A DNA stretch of 64,000 nucleotides from Aphrophora alni (GCA_963513935.1 OY740774.1:88802385-88866384), one strand, 5' to 3'; counted from the first letter of the stretch, positions 10,363 through 22,315 are shown. Numbers and translations are program-made. Notes: generated from the letters alone by a model not told the origin.

Positions 10363-12396
10363 ATAATAAAACACAATTTTTTATTTTGTACTATCCACTT
10401 TTTATTAGTCTAGCCGACCAATGATTTCGCTTGCTAAGGCATTGACGAAGCTGTATTACAGACTGAAGTTACTGAAGAAAAGAAAACCTTAAAACTATAG
10501 TCTGTATGAAGTAACCTGTCTCCTGACCCTCCATCTACCTGGGACAGGCCGAGCTATTCACAGGCAATTTGCGATGCCCGCAGCTGTTTTCCTAATTAGT
10601 CAACTTTTAGCTTCCCCACTAGCTTAAGTAACTTTTTTACCCGAATCATAATTTTCGAAATTTCATCAAAAATTTGAGAAGTACATAAAAAAATAAGATC
10701 AACCATACCAAACAAGGGCAAATTTGATAAAAAACAAACAATATAGAGGTAATAAGAAATATAGAGGTAGTCTGTTTAAAGCTTGTAATAATAAAGTTGG
10801 TTTTCTGTAACAATATGACAATGAAATTACATTATATATTACAAAAATAATAAATATTAATGATATTACTACAAAGTTATAGGCATAATACAAATAATAT
10901 TTTACAAACTGTTATAATAATATTCTAGACTATAGATTATGTTTATTTTAGATGAAAATGGGGTCAGGGTAGTTTTCATTGAGCAGTTTGTTGATTCCAG
11001 CGAGGGGCTATCTCGTACCATGAATCTGCAAGTAAGAAGGGCTTGCAGATAAATAATAATAATAATAATAACGAAACAGTTTGGTCATATTTTCTCATAT
11101 GTGTTTACGACTTATAAGGTTCGTTACAAGTTACGACTTATATATGAAAGATGTGATTAATACGCATTGGTTTTCCTTTTTACTTTTTTGAATAACAAAT
11201 TTACATTAACAGGAAAAATATTGCAAATTGTTATCATTTTTAGAGATTAATATTGATAAAACGGTTAACCTGGTAAAAAAACTGAAAAGCAATGTTACTG
11301 CGTATTAACCACATCTTTCATATGACACATAAATTATTGGTCTACGGCGAAAGATAGAGCAGAAAAATGGTTTAAGGTTTAACATTAGTCTTATGGGAAT
11401 ATACGCATCCGGCCGACAGGTACAGCCGAGCCTTAAATTTAATTGACATATTTTACAGCCCTTCTTTACTTGCAGATTCATGGTACGTGATGGCCCCTCG
11501 CTGGAATCAACAAACTGCGCTAATGAAAACTACCCTGACCCCATATTCATCTAAAATAAACATAATTTATAGTCTAGAATATTCTTATAACAGTTTGTAA
11601 GATATTATTTGTATTGTGCCTATTACTTTGTAGTACAGTAGTTAATGTAAATAGTTAATATTTATTATTTTTGTAATATATAACGTAATTTCATTGTCAT
11701 ATTGTTACATAAAACCAACTTTATTATTACAAGATTTAAACAGACTACTTCTATATTTCTTATTACCTCTATATTGTTAGTTTTTATCAAATTTGCCCTT
11801 GTTTAGTATCGTTGATCTTATTTTTTTATGTACGTTTCAAATATTTGATAACATTTCGGAAATTATGATTTAGGTAAAAAAGTTACTTAAGCTAGTGGGG
11901 AAGCTTATAGGCGACTAATTAGGTAAACAACTGCGGGTGACGCCGAGTGCCGGTGAATGGCCCGGGCCTGTCCCAGGTAGCTGGAGGGTCAGGAGACAGG
12001 TTACTTCATACAGACTTTAGAGGGTTGGAGTTAGGATACAAAGAATGGAAGGTTGGGGAAATACCCGGCCTGGGTAATGACCATAGGAACAATACATATT
12101 GGGAAAACCAGTTGATTGTTCTAAGTACAAATAACTTTTAAAGGTTTTACAAATGGAGAGTTATACAAACATCAACTGGTTTTCCCAATATGTATTGTTC
12201 CTATGGTCATTACCCAGGCCGGGTATTTCCCCAACCTTCCATTCTTTGTATCCTAACTCCCACCCTCTAGTTTTAAGGTTTTCTTTTCTTCAGTCTGTAA
12301 TAAAGCCTCGTCAGTGCCTTAGCAGGCGAAACCATTGGTCGGCTAGACTAATAAAAAGTGGATAGTACAAAATAAAAAATTGTGTTTTAGTATTAA
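10363..12396. mobile_element. 2-kb foldback palindrome with nested inverted repeats
   Basis: Long inverted arms: left about 10363-11047 and right about 11457-12396. Matched landmarks are AAACACAATTTTTTATTTTG with AAAATTGTGTTTTAG, TAGTCTAGCCGACCAATG with CATTGGTCGGCTAGACTA, CCTGTCTCCTGACCCTCC with GGAGGGTCAGGAGACAGG, and CATGAATCTGCAAGTAAGAA with CTTTACTTGCAGATTCATG. The 409-bp spacer has its own inverted pair (ATATGAAAGATGTGATTAAT / ATTAACCACATCTTTCATAT). Only the right arm holds an inserted MITE (12021-12272). No transposase was recognised. The outer part resembles the palindrome at 32465-32730. Confidence 0.85.
12021..12272. mobile_element. Palindromic MITE inserted in one arm of the foldback, TA site
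   Basis: Two near-perfect arms of about 100 bp start GAGGGTTGGAGTTAGG and end CCTAACTCCCACCCTC, with a loop of about 45 bp between them. The flanks are TA on both sides. The opposite arm of the large palindrome (near 10490-10515) lacks the insert and reads, on the complementary strand, CAGACTATAGTTTTAAGG. That is the expected empty site for a TA duplication with one mismatch. TA duplication fits Tc1/mariner-type mobilisation, which is an inference. Confidence 0.8.
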
Positions 12397-12738
12397 AAAT
12401 TATTTAAATCTGATTCAATGAATAGGCCTCTATAATGTCATATTGCTTTCACAGCTATCAAGTGCTCTTAAGCAATATAGATGTGTATACAATTTGTAAA
12501 TAAAAAAATAAAAATTATTTTCCAAAACTATAACTGTCGAGCTAATTTTGATTTCCATTATAATATGTGTTTGGAAGTACATCTAAAAATATCTAATAAA
12601 ATAATCTAATTTAAAAATCAACCTTTAATCTAAAATATTCGCGTGCGAAACCGGGGGGGGGGGCAAAACAGCTAGTATATATTTAAATGTATTCTAAGAA
12701 ATACCAACTGGTTATATATATTGTTGTATGTATAAATA

Positions 12739-12774
<36 letters not shown>

Positions 12775-12952
12775 TTATTTTTATATATATATAAAGTTAA
12801 CAAATAGAGAATGTTTTCGCTAAATTTCGTTTATTACTAAGTTATTCGTAGTACAATAAAAGATATAAATTTATTCAAAAAATATAAATGAACAGTCTAT
12901 TTATTTATGGAAACATTCTCTCAACTATTGTTTACCTTTTCTATCATTTATA
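12397..12952. other. Spacer with homopolymer and microsatellite tracts
   Basis: Contains a G run at about 12651-12663 and a (CA)n(TA)n tract at about 12738-12772. No gene was seen. Confidence 0.7.
12740..12772 (+). repeat. (CA)n(TA)n microsatellite
   Basis: Alternating CA dinucleotides run directly into alternating TA dinucleotides. Confidence 0.9.
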
Positions 12953-14097
12953 TCGAATGATCAGGATGATATTTAAAAGAGGCCCGGATCTAATAATGTC
13001 TTGAAATTAGGTTATACCTCTCTATGTACAAAGATTGAAATCATTTCAGCCATTGTCGTACACTATTTTGTGTTGGCTAGCCTGGTTCAGCTGATTTTAA
13101 TTGATTAATTCAGCTTGTTAATGTAATTGTTCATCATTTTGCGCAGTTTTCGTCTCATTAATTGATTAGTGCATTTAAAAACGGGTATTCCGTACAAGAG
13201 CGGGTGTTTATTGTCCAACACCTTAATAAATTTTATTCCTACAAACAGTGCAGAGAAGTATTTCTTGTAAAATTTGGTAAAGAAAATACAGCATTAGGGC
13301 TGATTACATTGCCGAATTCAGCTGAAACGGAATGCACTATGTAACACAGCACGGAAACATGTATAGAATGGTAAACATTTATTAATTGTGAGCGAGTGCA
13401 TATGAATACTGTTATATTGTTTTTATTCACGTTGAGTTTTTTTAATCACCTGACGATGGTAAAATAATGTCCGAAACACGTGTTGTGTAATAAGAATTTA
13501 CTTTGAAGAAAACTTCACAAGGTTTGCTGGCGGTAAGTGACAGTAATAAACAGTTATTTAATAACCATATCCAGTTTGCTCTAGATTACCAATTGTAAAA
13601 CATTGAAGTTGCTATCAGTAGATCTCCTGTGAAGCCGAGGCGTATCAAGTAATTTTTCAACAATTATTCATTGGTTAGCTTGAAGAAGAGCGCTATTGTT
13701 GGTTGTAACTTCCTCTACCATGAATGTTTTAATGAAACAATTATTTCCAAAGGATTTTGGCCACCGAGATCTCCTGACATGTCTAGTTTAGATTTCTTTT
13801 TATGGGGAGTTATTTGAAAAATCAAGTATTAAAAGTAGTCCACACACTTTATTAAGAGTAGTTGGAAATAAATAACGACCGTTTTATTGCAGAGATCAGT
13901 GAGGTAACTCTAAGGAAAGTTTCCAAAAGGATAGTGAAGCATGTTGACAAGTGTATGGATGTTAATGGACATCACTTTAAAAATTTATTATAAGTTTTGA
14001 TTATGAATAAAATAAAATAAAAATCTTTAGTGAAATCTGTTCTTTATTTTCAATACATTTTATTACCCGGGCCTCTTTTAAGCTGATTACTCTGTAT
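12953..14097 (+). mobile_element. Decayed mariner-like transposon with inverted ends
   Basis: The ends share an inverted TTAAAAGAGGCCCGG block (12973-12988 and complement near 14070-14086) and are bounded by TA. An N-terminal helix-turn-helix-like frame at about 13162-13300 reads VQERVFIVQHLNKFYSYKQC. A C-terminal piece at about 13757-13820 reads FWPPRSPDMSSLDFFLWGVI, the conserved mariner segment carrying the last catalytic Asp. The central catalytic region is missing or unreadable, and 13440-13560 looks like foreign sequence (GACGATGG...CCGAAACACGTG). The element is inactive. Confidence 0.75.
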
Positions 14098-14214
14098 ATA
14101 CAGGAACAAATATATACGTTTTGGTATTTCCTTTAAAAGACTTTTATACATTTGTTTTCTTGATGATTAAAAAACCAAAAAAAACCCTTGTCATTATCGT
14201 CTTATACAGAAATG

Positions 14215-14395
14215 AAAAAAAGATTTAAAAAATGAAGAGAAGAATATAAAATAAAGACTCCTAGCCTTCGAATACTGGTTGAAAGAGAGCAAAAGTTGGT
14301 CAAGAAAGACCAAGTTGAAAGATGAAGAGTGGTATCTAACACAAGATTACATGAAAAAAATGTGGATCCAGCTAAGGATAAACGTACCTAATATC
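14215..14395 (-). repeat. SINE-like family A copy
   Basis: Antisense copy with ATAAAGACTCCTAGCCTTCGAA split by minor changes, then AGTTGGTCAAGA, GTATCTAACACAAGA and GTGGATCCAGCTAAG. It is diverged from the other copies. Confidence 0.6.
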
Positions 14396-14518
14396 AAAGA
14401 CAAGATTTGACGTCTAATATACAGACGCCAAACTTTAATAAAACATATATAATTTTTGTTAGAAATAATTTAATGAAAAATTGGTCGAAGTAGATTTTTT
14501 TGTAATAATAGTTATTAT

Positions 14519-15277
14519 CTGCAGAGAGCTGTGGACCGAGTAAATGAATGGACTAAACGTTGGTGCATTAAAATAAATGAATGAAAATCAACTTATATTC
14601 ATTTCATTAATAAAAAGTTGGTACCAATACCCTTGATAATAAACGCCAAAACATTGTCCCATGTAAATACAGCCAAGTATCTTGGCATGACCCTTGATAC
14701 TAAGCTAAAGTGGAAGGAGCACGTGAAGAAAAAGAAGGAAGAACTAAATATCAAATACAGGCAACTTTACTGGTTGCTTGGACGAAACTCAGAGTTGTCT
14801 ATTCATAACAAGCTTTTAATTTACAAGCAGGTGCTGAAGCCTGTATGGACCTATGGCATCCAAATGTGGGGCTGTACGAAGGAAACAAATATGAAGAACA
14901 TCCAGAACTTTCAAAATAAAGTCCTTCGAGGAATAGTTCAAGCTCCGTGGTACATCCGGAACATTGATTTACACAGAGATTTGAAAGTAAATTTCGTAAA
15001 AGAAGAAGTAAGGAAGGTGGCTTTGAGGCATAAACAACGTCTCCTAGTTCACGTTCATCGGGACATGAAGGCAATGTCAGACAACGTTAATGATGAGATT
15101 CGCCGCCTCAAGAGAACTAAACCTCATGATTTGATGTAATAGTGATCTAGTGATTAATGGTGAAGGAACCAAATACTAGTGGTTAATGGTAGCCCTACAA
15201 AAGGTTTGTTTTGTTTGTTATTTGTAATTGTATTATGTAATAATAAATAAAATATATATGAAAAAAGAGAATAATAA
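14519..15277 (+). mobile_element. 5'-truncated Jockey-clade LINE with 16-bp target duplication
   Basis: C-terminal part of a Jockey-type reverse transcriptase. An in-frame TGA interrupts it near 14580, and the frame then continues to 15139. Landmarks are YLGMTLDTKLKW, LKPVWTYGIQMWGC and QNKVLRGIVQAPWYIRN, the usual thumb and tail region of these polymerases. The 3' part is non-coding and ends in AATAAATAAAAT and an AAT-rich tail. The direct repeat TAATAATAGTTATTAT flanks the copy at 14503-14518 and 15278-15293, which marks a single truncated insertion by target-primed reverse transcription. Endonuclease, ORF1 and the RT catalytic core are absent. Confidence 0.92.
14585..15139 (+). pseudogene. 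Jockey-type reverse transcriptase, C-terminal fragment
   Basis: An open stretch of about 180 residues from after the TGA near 14580 to the natural stop at 15137-15139. It corresponds to the region downstream of the catalytic YxDD box. The final residues (RRLKRTKPHDLM) resemble the end of the second copy (RRVKRHKPQDLV) at 22327-22834, so both belong to related elements. It cannot encode an active enzyme. Confidence 0.88.
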
Positions 15278-15297
15278 TAATAATAGTTATTATATGA

Positions 15298-15590
15298 TTG
15301 GGGGAGGGGGGGAGTAAAAGTTTTCGTAAAAAGTCACGTTTTGTAATAGAGTGGAGTGTTTTCCTAAGCCCAAAACTGTCGTTTTTAATGTTTGTCTGTT
15401 TATTTGTCGCCCATGCAGTGTTCTACAGCCCAAACGAGAGAACCCAATCAAATTTGGTATGTTGGTATGTTAACGTCCTCTCTCACAGTTTTTGATAACT
15501 TAAAATTTAGAATAACTACCATATAAATAACAATTTTTCTCAAATATTTCTATAATTAGCAAATTAAGGGCTCCAATATTACGTTTCATA
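15298..15590 (+). repeat. Dispersed AT-rich repeat, 5' part of family B (possible)
   Basis: Contains a TTTGTCTGTTTATTTGTCGC block, GTGTTCTACAGCCCAAAC and TCAAATTTGGTATGTTGGTATGTT. Related phrases in the same order occur at 32800-32960 and 36270-36400. Similarity is patchy. Confidence 0.4.
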
Positions 15591-15959
15591 TAACCCAAAC
15601 AATATCGATGATCGGTAAAAACTCCAAAACAACCCTCCATGCAACGATTTCGTTCAAGCTCTTGCGGTACGTATGCAAATAAAAACAGTTATTTTTATGA
15701 AGACGAAATCTTTTTAAGCGGCAGTTTAAATTGTAAAATTATAAGGGGTCTTGATTTTACCTATGGACCCTAATAAAGAGAAATAATGAAAATGCAATCT
15801 ATCTTTGGCTATTGAATTGTTTGCCTCACACCGCACAAAAACAGCTTATATAACTAACATGCTACGCATTTCTCATTATGGTTTAAATTACGTTGTATTT
15901 GTTTCACAAAAAACTATAATATCGTAGGGTATATGATTTTTTCGCACTGCAATAATTTC

Positions 15960-16400
15960 AATTCCAAATACATTTTTTTTCAGAGTTGTAGGTTACTTGG
16001 TGTTCTAGTTAGAACAAGGGGGACACGCCGTACAAAGGGGGATATGATGATATCTGGCATTTTAAATTTGGCCTAGATTAATAATTTGCTCGTCAAATCA
16101 ACATACATATTCGTAATCAGAATAGCTTCTATTTTATATTACACCTCACACATAATATTAAAAAAAAAATTTAAATGTTCTAGCGATAGTTTGTGCTCCC
16201 TAACTACTCCAAGGTAATTTTCGTTTGTTATCGCATTATTTTTTCCTATATTTGGAACAATACAAAGAATATAAATTCAAAGTTTGAAATATATAGGATG
16301 TATCGTTTTTTGTGTAGACGGGTTACTTCTTATGATACACAGACGAACAGACACGTGTTTGAATTATAAGGGTCTTTTATCCACGGACCCTAAAAATAAA
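15960..16400 (-). repeat. Dispersed repeat family C, minus-strand copy
   Basis: The reverse complement matches 27205-27560 over about 350 bp. Shared blocks include CCCTTATAATT, GTCTGT repeats, ACCCGTCTACA, ATATATTTCAAACT and GCTATTCTGATTACGAATATGTATGTT. Non-coding. Confidence 0.7.
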
Positions 16401-16487
16401 TTCATAAATAATTTATAAAAATCAGAACTAGAGAGCCATTTTAAACTCGTTTTTACCAAAAATATTTTATGCCAAGGACGAGTTTAA

Positions 16488-16700
16488 ACACCAAGCTGGA
16501 TCTACACCTTTCTTCATGTAATCTAAGGTTAGATCCTCTTCATCAATCCTATCAGGTCTCTCTTGACCAACTTATGTTCTCTTCCGACTCTGACGCTACT
16601 TGCGTATTCGAGGACTAGTGGTCTTTATTTTATGTACTTTCCTTCCTTTTTTATAAGCCGATGATGACCGAAAGGTTAAAACAACAAGGGAAAAAATAAA
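16488..16700 (+). repeat. SINE-like family A copy
   Basis: Plus-orientation copy with CTGGATCTACACCTTTCTTC, CCTATCAGGTCTCTCTTGAC and GATGATGACCGAAAGG, ending AACAACAAGGGAAAAAA. It faces the next copy as an inverted pair. Confidence 0.7.
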
Positions 16701-16800
16701 GCGTAAGCGGGACACAAATTTAGGTTTCATTTTCAAAATATTTAGTATAGCCTAAATTTAAATCAAGGTTCATGGTTTATTTTCAATTTTGTTATTGCTC

Positions 16801-17005
16801 TTAGGTGAAAACCTTTCAGTCATTATTTGCTTTACAAAAAAAAAAGAAAGAAAAGAAATAAAGACACTCTAGCTCTCAAATAGAGTCAGGATAGGTCAAG
16901 AGAGACCTGATATGGAAGATGAAAGAGAGGGATCTAACACAAGATGAAGAACTATGTAGATCCAGCTAAGTTACATCGGGATTGCCACTAAAAGTGAGAC
17001 ATTAA
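16801..17005 (-). repeat. SINE-like family A copy, inverted to its neighbour
   Basis: Antisense copy with GAAAACCTTTCAGTCAT, GGTCAAGAGAGACCTGAT, GAAAGAGAGGGATCTAAC and GTAGATCCAGCTAAG. Together with 16488-16700 it could form a long hairpin in RNA. Confidence 0.7.
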
Positions 17006-17009
17006 CTGA

Positions 17010-17879
17010 CAAGTACGAATAATATGTTTTTATAAAGATGTGTGTGAATATTGGTGCAATTGTTACACGTTAATACTCATGTTTGAACACGCATCTAGAC
17101 AGAAATTCACCACTGATAAGGAAGATGTTAGACAATTAATTAGTTTGTTAAATGCATTCTCCGTTCTTTATTAATTATAACTAAACACATAACCTTGTAA
17201 ATTACCTCTCTTTTGATCAAAACATTGTTTTTAAAATTACTTCAATAATTGATGTTTGTCAGTCACAGAGGAAGAATTGCATTATATTTCCGCTGCGTCT
17301 AACCTTGATTCAAGTTCAAATGTTTTTATATCAAATGTATTAATAAAACAATAACAAATATTTCATAATAAAGTAGCCTAACAACCAATCTGCTTTTAGT
17401 ATGGGAAAACATATTATCAAGATTCACCATTATAAATAGTAGACTATTCAATAATATTCTTTCAACCTTTTTGGTTTGTTTATTAATTCTTACGTTTGCA
17501 GGTATCGAAAAAATCTACCTTCGTTTTTTGACTCATCTTAACATGGTCTCAGAAAACTGAAAAAGCGATTTTCGATATGTCGTCATCATTATCGTTAACA
17601 CGATAGCGGTATAAAAAATTTAAATAGGTTTTGTGCTCATATAGAGTCCTATTTAATTTCAGAAAAATCTAAATATAAAAATAGCAGCCATTTTAAACAG
17701 TTTTCTGTTATTATTCAATCTATAACAATTAGATGAAAATGTGGAGATTTTAATACTGTATACATTGGTCCCAACCCCACATTTCTACGATTTCAATTTT
17801 TTTTTTTATCCTGATCTCCCATGAAAAAGACAAAGTGATATTTGTATAGTTCGAGGTACGATAGAGCCTAAGTGAAGGT
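17010..17879. other. Unassigned AT-rich sequence
   Basis: No gene, palindrome or family match was recognised. Confidence 0.35.
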
Positions 17880-17960
17880 ACCTACAGATATGTGTAGCTA
17901 CGAGACCCGTTATGGCCAAGACATTGGCACGAGCGAAGCGAGTGGAAATTATTTAATCGT
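17880..17960 (-). repeat. Fragment of the satellite-related dispersed element
   Basis: GGTACCTACAGATATGTGTA, then GACATTGGCACGAGCGAAGC and GAGTGGAAATT, match one antisense unit of the 70-bp repeat at 1-1495. Confidence 0.6.
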
Positions 17961-18661
17961 CTTATACATCTTACTATCGTATATTTACAATTTATAAGGA
18001 TATACAAATAGTCGTGTGGATATTGCCTGTACCATAAGTACTCTTTAAGAAAACCAGAAGATCCGCATGTCAACCTAGATTCTATTCCTTTCCATGGGGG
18101 GGGGGGCAAAGTTATATGTAAAAACTTTGTAAATATGATTGTTATCAAAACTTTTCAAATGTTTAGAACATTAAAATATCTACAGTTAAGTTTTTGTTTT
18201 ATTTTTCTAGAATAAAAATCGATTGTAATACGGATTTTTCAACATTTGTTAAAAAAAAAAAAAAAAAAGCTTTAAAAAGGTAAAAATGCGCGGTTTTCTG
18301 GATTTCCTTAGGTTTTTTCATATAATCCCCTTCTTCCACAAAACCTCCTTTAACTTCCCAATCAATTTTGAAACGCTATAACGGAGTCAATATATATAAT
18401 AATATTTTTTTAAATATATATAAATATTGTACTCAATTTTATGATACGAAAATAATGCCATAAAATTTTTAATATCTGATTTGTAGTTTTTTTAAACTAT
18501 TGGAAGTTATGAGAATTCTCATTTTTTAAGCCCGTATTACGGTAAATTTTTATCATAGAAAAAATAAAACAAAACAAAATATGGGCAATTGTACTTTCTA
18601 AAATTCTACTCCTTGACATCATTCTTTCTCTCTTGTTTAAACGCGGATAACCCCATCACCG
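17961..18661. other. Unassigned sequence with homopolymer runs
   Basis: A G run lies at about 18097-18106 and an A run at about 18250-18268. Nothing else was recognised. Confidence 0.4.
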
Positions 18662-18862
18662 CCTTAAAAAAAGAAAATAGTATAAAGTAAAGACCCTAAC
18701 CCTCGAATACTCTAATAGCGTCAGGGTAGAGGGGAACAAGAGTTGGTTATGAAACCTGTAGGAAAGGTGAGAAAAGGGATCTAATCTAAGACTACCCTAC
18801 ATGAATACACTAGGGGCCTCAGTGTTTGTAACGCTCAGTACTCACTATCGAGTCCCTGAGGG
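18662..18862 (-). repeat. SINE-like family A copy
   Basis: Antisense copy with AAAGACCCTAACCCTCGAAT, GAACAAGAGTTGGTTATG, GGGATCTAATCTAAGACTAC and a terminal GTACTCACTATCGAGTCC. Confidence 0.7.
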
Positions 18863-19416
18863 GATTGAGAGGTTACATTTTTAAAAAAAGGGTAGATACA
18901 AAATTTAATGAGGTTATAAAATGTCCATGTTAATTGAGAAAAAAAATCATAGTGCCCATCTTAGTTATCGTTTTTGTTAAATATTCATTGGATATTCAAG
19001 AATTCTTGTTTGGATGACACAACTATGAAATGATATGGTTCGTTGCTGTCTCGTGACTCGACTCAAGTTAAAAAGTCCAAACAAAACAAAACCTGTTTGT
19101 TTTTTTTGGTATAGGCCATGTTTGATTTGTGGTTAATGTTTTCAGTTATGAGCACGCCTACATCTGTTTGATATCATTAAGCCAAGACTTTGTGTTTTTA
19201 ATTGGTTTGTATTAGTTGTGAGTTTCAGTATTTGCTACCGACCAATCTCCACAGTGATTAAAAATATATATTATGTAACACTGATTATCCATTCTTACTT
19301 CTCAAATAATAAAAAATACATCCCCTAAAAAATAGTAACCAGACGTTAAGACTTAAGTATTCAGAAAAAGTTCAAAATGGCCTATGAAAACAGTTCGTGC
19401 AGGAAGTGGCAATCAA

Positions 19417-19612
19417 GGGGAATCCTGGCCGAATTTACAAATTTTTTAAATGAATACCTTGGGTTAGATCTCTCTCTTTCATCTTTCCTATCAGGTCTCT
19501 TTGTCAAACACCCTGAAACTATTAGAGTATCCGAGAGCTAAGGGTCTTTATTTTAGGTTCATTCTTCTTTTTTTTGTATAAGGCGTCGATGACTGAGAGG
19601 ATTTTCACTTTT
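19417..19612 (+). repeat. SINE-like family A copy
   Basis: Plus-orientation copy with GGGTTAGATCTCTCTCTTTC, CCTATCAGGTCTCT, AGAGTATCCGAGAGCTAAGG and GATGACTGAGAGG. The GGTTAGATC stretch is the best B-box-like segment of the family. Confidence 0.7.
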
Positions 19613-19613
19613 A

Positions 19614-20092
19614 TTATCTGTATACAATCAATGACTACATAAATACTATAAGACACGACATAGGATAGGGAAATAGTCTACGCTTTACGGGACACAAGTT
19701 TGACACACAGCTATCAGAAAGCGCTAGCAGCAGGTGCTTGACTGTACGCATCCCACTTGGTTGAGACTGTACAACTGTTGACCTCTCTCTCACAAACCTT
19801 CTCACTTACTTCCGTCAGCATAGTCAGTGTTGTCAGTTCGTGCGCTGAGATAAGCGATTCTCGACCTTCCCTCGCATATCTGGTCCCATATGTGGCATCA
19901 GTGCGTTTTCTCTTACCCGCCTGAAACATTGTTTGACCGTAGAGCCACCTAGCGCCAGTCACATCAACTTCAGATTCTCTAGCAGAGCGACCTAGCGGGT
20001 ATTGGACAACTCAAGAATAAGCGTAGAATATTTAACATGGCCATGTCGTGTCTTATAGTATTTATGTAGTCATTGATACAATACAGTATATT
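19614..20092. mobile_element. Inverted-repeat (MITE-like) element, GC-richer core
   Basis: ATACAATCAATGACTACATA and the following AATACTATAAGACACGACAT at about 19621-19663 are mirrored by ATGTCGTGTCTTATAGTATT with TATGTAGTCATTGATACAAT at about 20043-20082. The core of about 380 bp is close to half GC, unlike the surroundings. A minus-strand open frame at 19714-19962 has no recognisable domain. Confidence 0.65.
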
Positions 20093-20650
20093 GGCGTCTG
20101 GACCCTTGGCTACCTGCGAGCGGCCCGAACCGCCCCCCCGTCGCTCCTTCCTCGCCCAGCTGTTTCAGTGATGAGTCCCCTACTAGCGTTAACACTGCAC
20201 TGTTTAACTTTCTTATGGGAGACACAATTTTAAATTTTTTTCAGCATAGTTAAAATGTTTAGGAAAATATAATCAAATTGATAGCAAACACGACACTATT
20301 CCGTTTGTAAAAGCCGCCAGTAGAAAGCTCTTTACACAGCTACTATTTGCATAATCACATACTTATTATTTACATGTTTACGTACTATTTACATACATGA
20401 GTTATTCAAGGTAGGTTATAATTCTATGTATCCAATTTTAATTTAAATACTTCAATCGTGTATTAACATTGTTATAAAATTGTATTGAATCTAAATATGG
20501 TTTGAATCTAAATAATAAAGTATTTTCTTCATGAGAAATTAAATTCAATCAAAAGAAAATTAAAGATAATACAATAATGAAGGGAACGACGGGGGGACGG
20601 TCGCAAGTAGCCAAGGGTTCAGATGCCAAGTTACTGTATACAGACTATAA
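20080..20650. mobile_element. Second inverted repeat sharing an end with the previous element
   Basis: TACAGTATATTGGCGTCTGG, followed by ACCCTTGGCTACCTGCGAGC and a C-rich run, at about 20080-20150 is mirrored at about 20577-20645 by GACGGGGGGACGGTCGCAAG, then TAGCCAAGGGTTCAGATGCC and TACTGTATAC. It overlaps the right end of 19614-20092, so the two may be parts of one nested foldback. Confidence 0.65.
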
Positions 20651-21419
20651 ACAACAAGATAAAGAAACAGTGGACTAATTTTAAGATCAAAATACGGTTG
20701 AAAGCTCAAAATCTTGAATAGGATTTGAATTTTCAAGTAACACAAAAAAATTGAGCGTAATCAAAAGTACGGCCCGCCAACTTCATATAGCTACCTTAGG
20801 AGCAATTTAGCAATCATATAGCTACCTTAAGCTAGCTAGGCAATTTAGAGATTATATGTTGGGCTTCAAAAAAGAAACTGATCAAAAAATTTGAGCTTCA
20901 ATAGAAACCATGTAATTTTGGAGCAAAGAAACATAAAACTAGAAAATGCTAACTTCCCTGAGGGGTCAAAAACTGAAACTATGTACGTAATATTGAACTT
21001 GAAATAATGTGATTGAGTACAAAATTATTAAATTTCAAATTTTAAGCTCTCAGGGGTGAAATATAAAACGTGATGTTTTAAAACCTCCATTTTATTTAAT
21101 AAATTAATTAACAATAAACATTTTTTTCCAAATAGTTCAAAATAAGCTAAACGTTTTGTGCCTAGTTTAAATTTCGAGTTTCGTATGTTTTTTTCCCAAA
21201 ATTTCATGATATCTATTGACGGTTAAATTTTGTTCTATCTGAAGCCCAAATTATTATAAAATTTTGCACTTGTACTTGTTTCCGCTACGTAAGGTGGACT
21301 GGCCGTATTTTGTATTACCATTTATATAATTAGGTAATAAGAGCACTCAAATTTTTAAACAAGTGTTATTTGAAAATTTAAATTGTGATAGATTTTGAAC
21401 TTTTATCCATTGTTATTTA
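20651..21419. other. Unassigned AT-rich sequence
   Basis: Only a short direct repeat (CATATAGCTACCTTA, at about 20783 and 20816) stands out. Confidence 0.45.
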
Positions 21420-21713
21420 AAGGTGAAAATCCTCTCGGTCACAATCACCTTATATAAAAAAAAAAAAATTAAAAAAATAATAAAATAAAATAAAAATAAA
21501 AAACACGAAGACAATAATTAAAATGCTATACAATTAAGACCCTTAGTCCTCGAATATCGCCAGGTTGGAAAAGAACAAGAGTTGGTCAAGAGAAACTTAG
21601 TAGGAAAGATGAAAGAGAGGGATCTAATCCAGGACTAAATGAAGAATGTCCTCAGGATTCAGCTATGTCCTCCAAGATCGCACCCGTACTCAATGTAAGT
21701 GACCTCCTTTCAG
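21420..21713 (-). repeat. SINE-like family A copy
   Basis: Antisense copy with AGGTGAAAATCCTCTCGGTC, an expanded A-rich tract, AAGAGTTGGTCAAGAGAAAC, GAAAGAGAGGGATCTAATCC and CACCCGTACTCAATGTAAGT. Confidence 0.75.
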
Positions 21714-22315
21714 TTTTTGGGGATAAATCTGACCCGCCAACTTCAGGAAGACTCCTCATAAACTGTTAAACGCACATTACGGTTATGATACTGATGAAAG
21801 TTTAGTGTATATTTGTCGAACTTTAAGCCATGACCGGGATTGTAACAATTCGGCGATTTCGTTCCGCTTTCGTTTCCAAGCTGTGCTGTTTTACGCAACT
21901 AGAAATCTCCAAACTTTCATGCTTTGCCTCCGGAACTTTATAATTAAACATAATATAAACATATAATGTGAGATTGAAACGCATAATCGTAGTTTACAGG
22001 ATGTCGCGTAATTAATGTAGTTTCCCTTTAAATACCCTTCGGGTAAAAAACGGTGCATAATTGTGATAAACTAGACCATTAAAATATCCGGCATTGCATA
22101 TATTACCTGTAATTATAGACATTCAATTTAAACTAGTGTTTTTGTGAACAATAGACCTCACTCCGTGGATGTTTTTATACATTTAATAATTCGTTCTTGT
22201 AAACCCAATGTGGTTAATGGCCAGCGTGTGACGTGATAACAATATTTATAGACCAAGAAGGTAACTCACAGTTACTGTACACTCAGTAGCGAGAAATAAA
22301 AAGTAAAATACTGGT
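21714..22315. other. Unassigned sequence
   Basis: No gene or repeat family was recognised. Confidence 0.35.

Noticed and set aside
19714..19962. 82-codon minus-strand frame
   Set aside because: It lies within the GC-richer core of an inverted-repeat element and has no recognisable motif.
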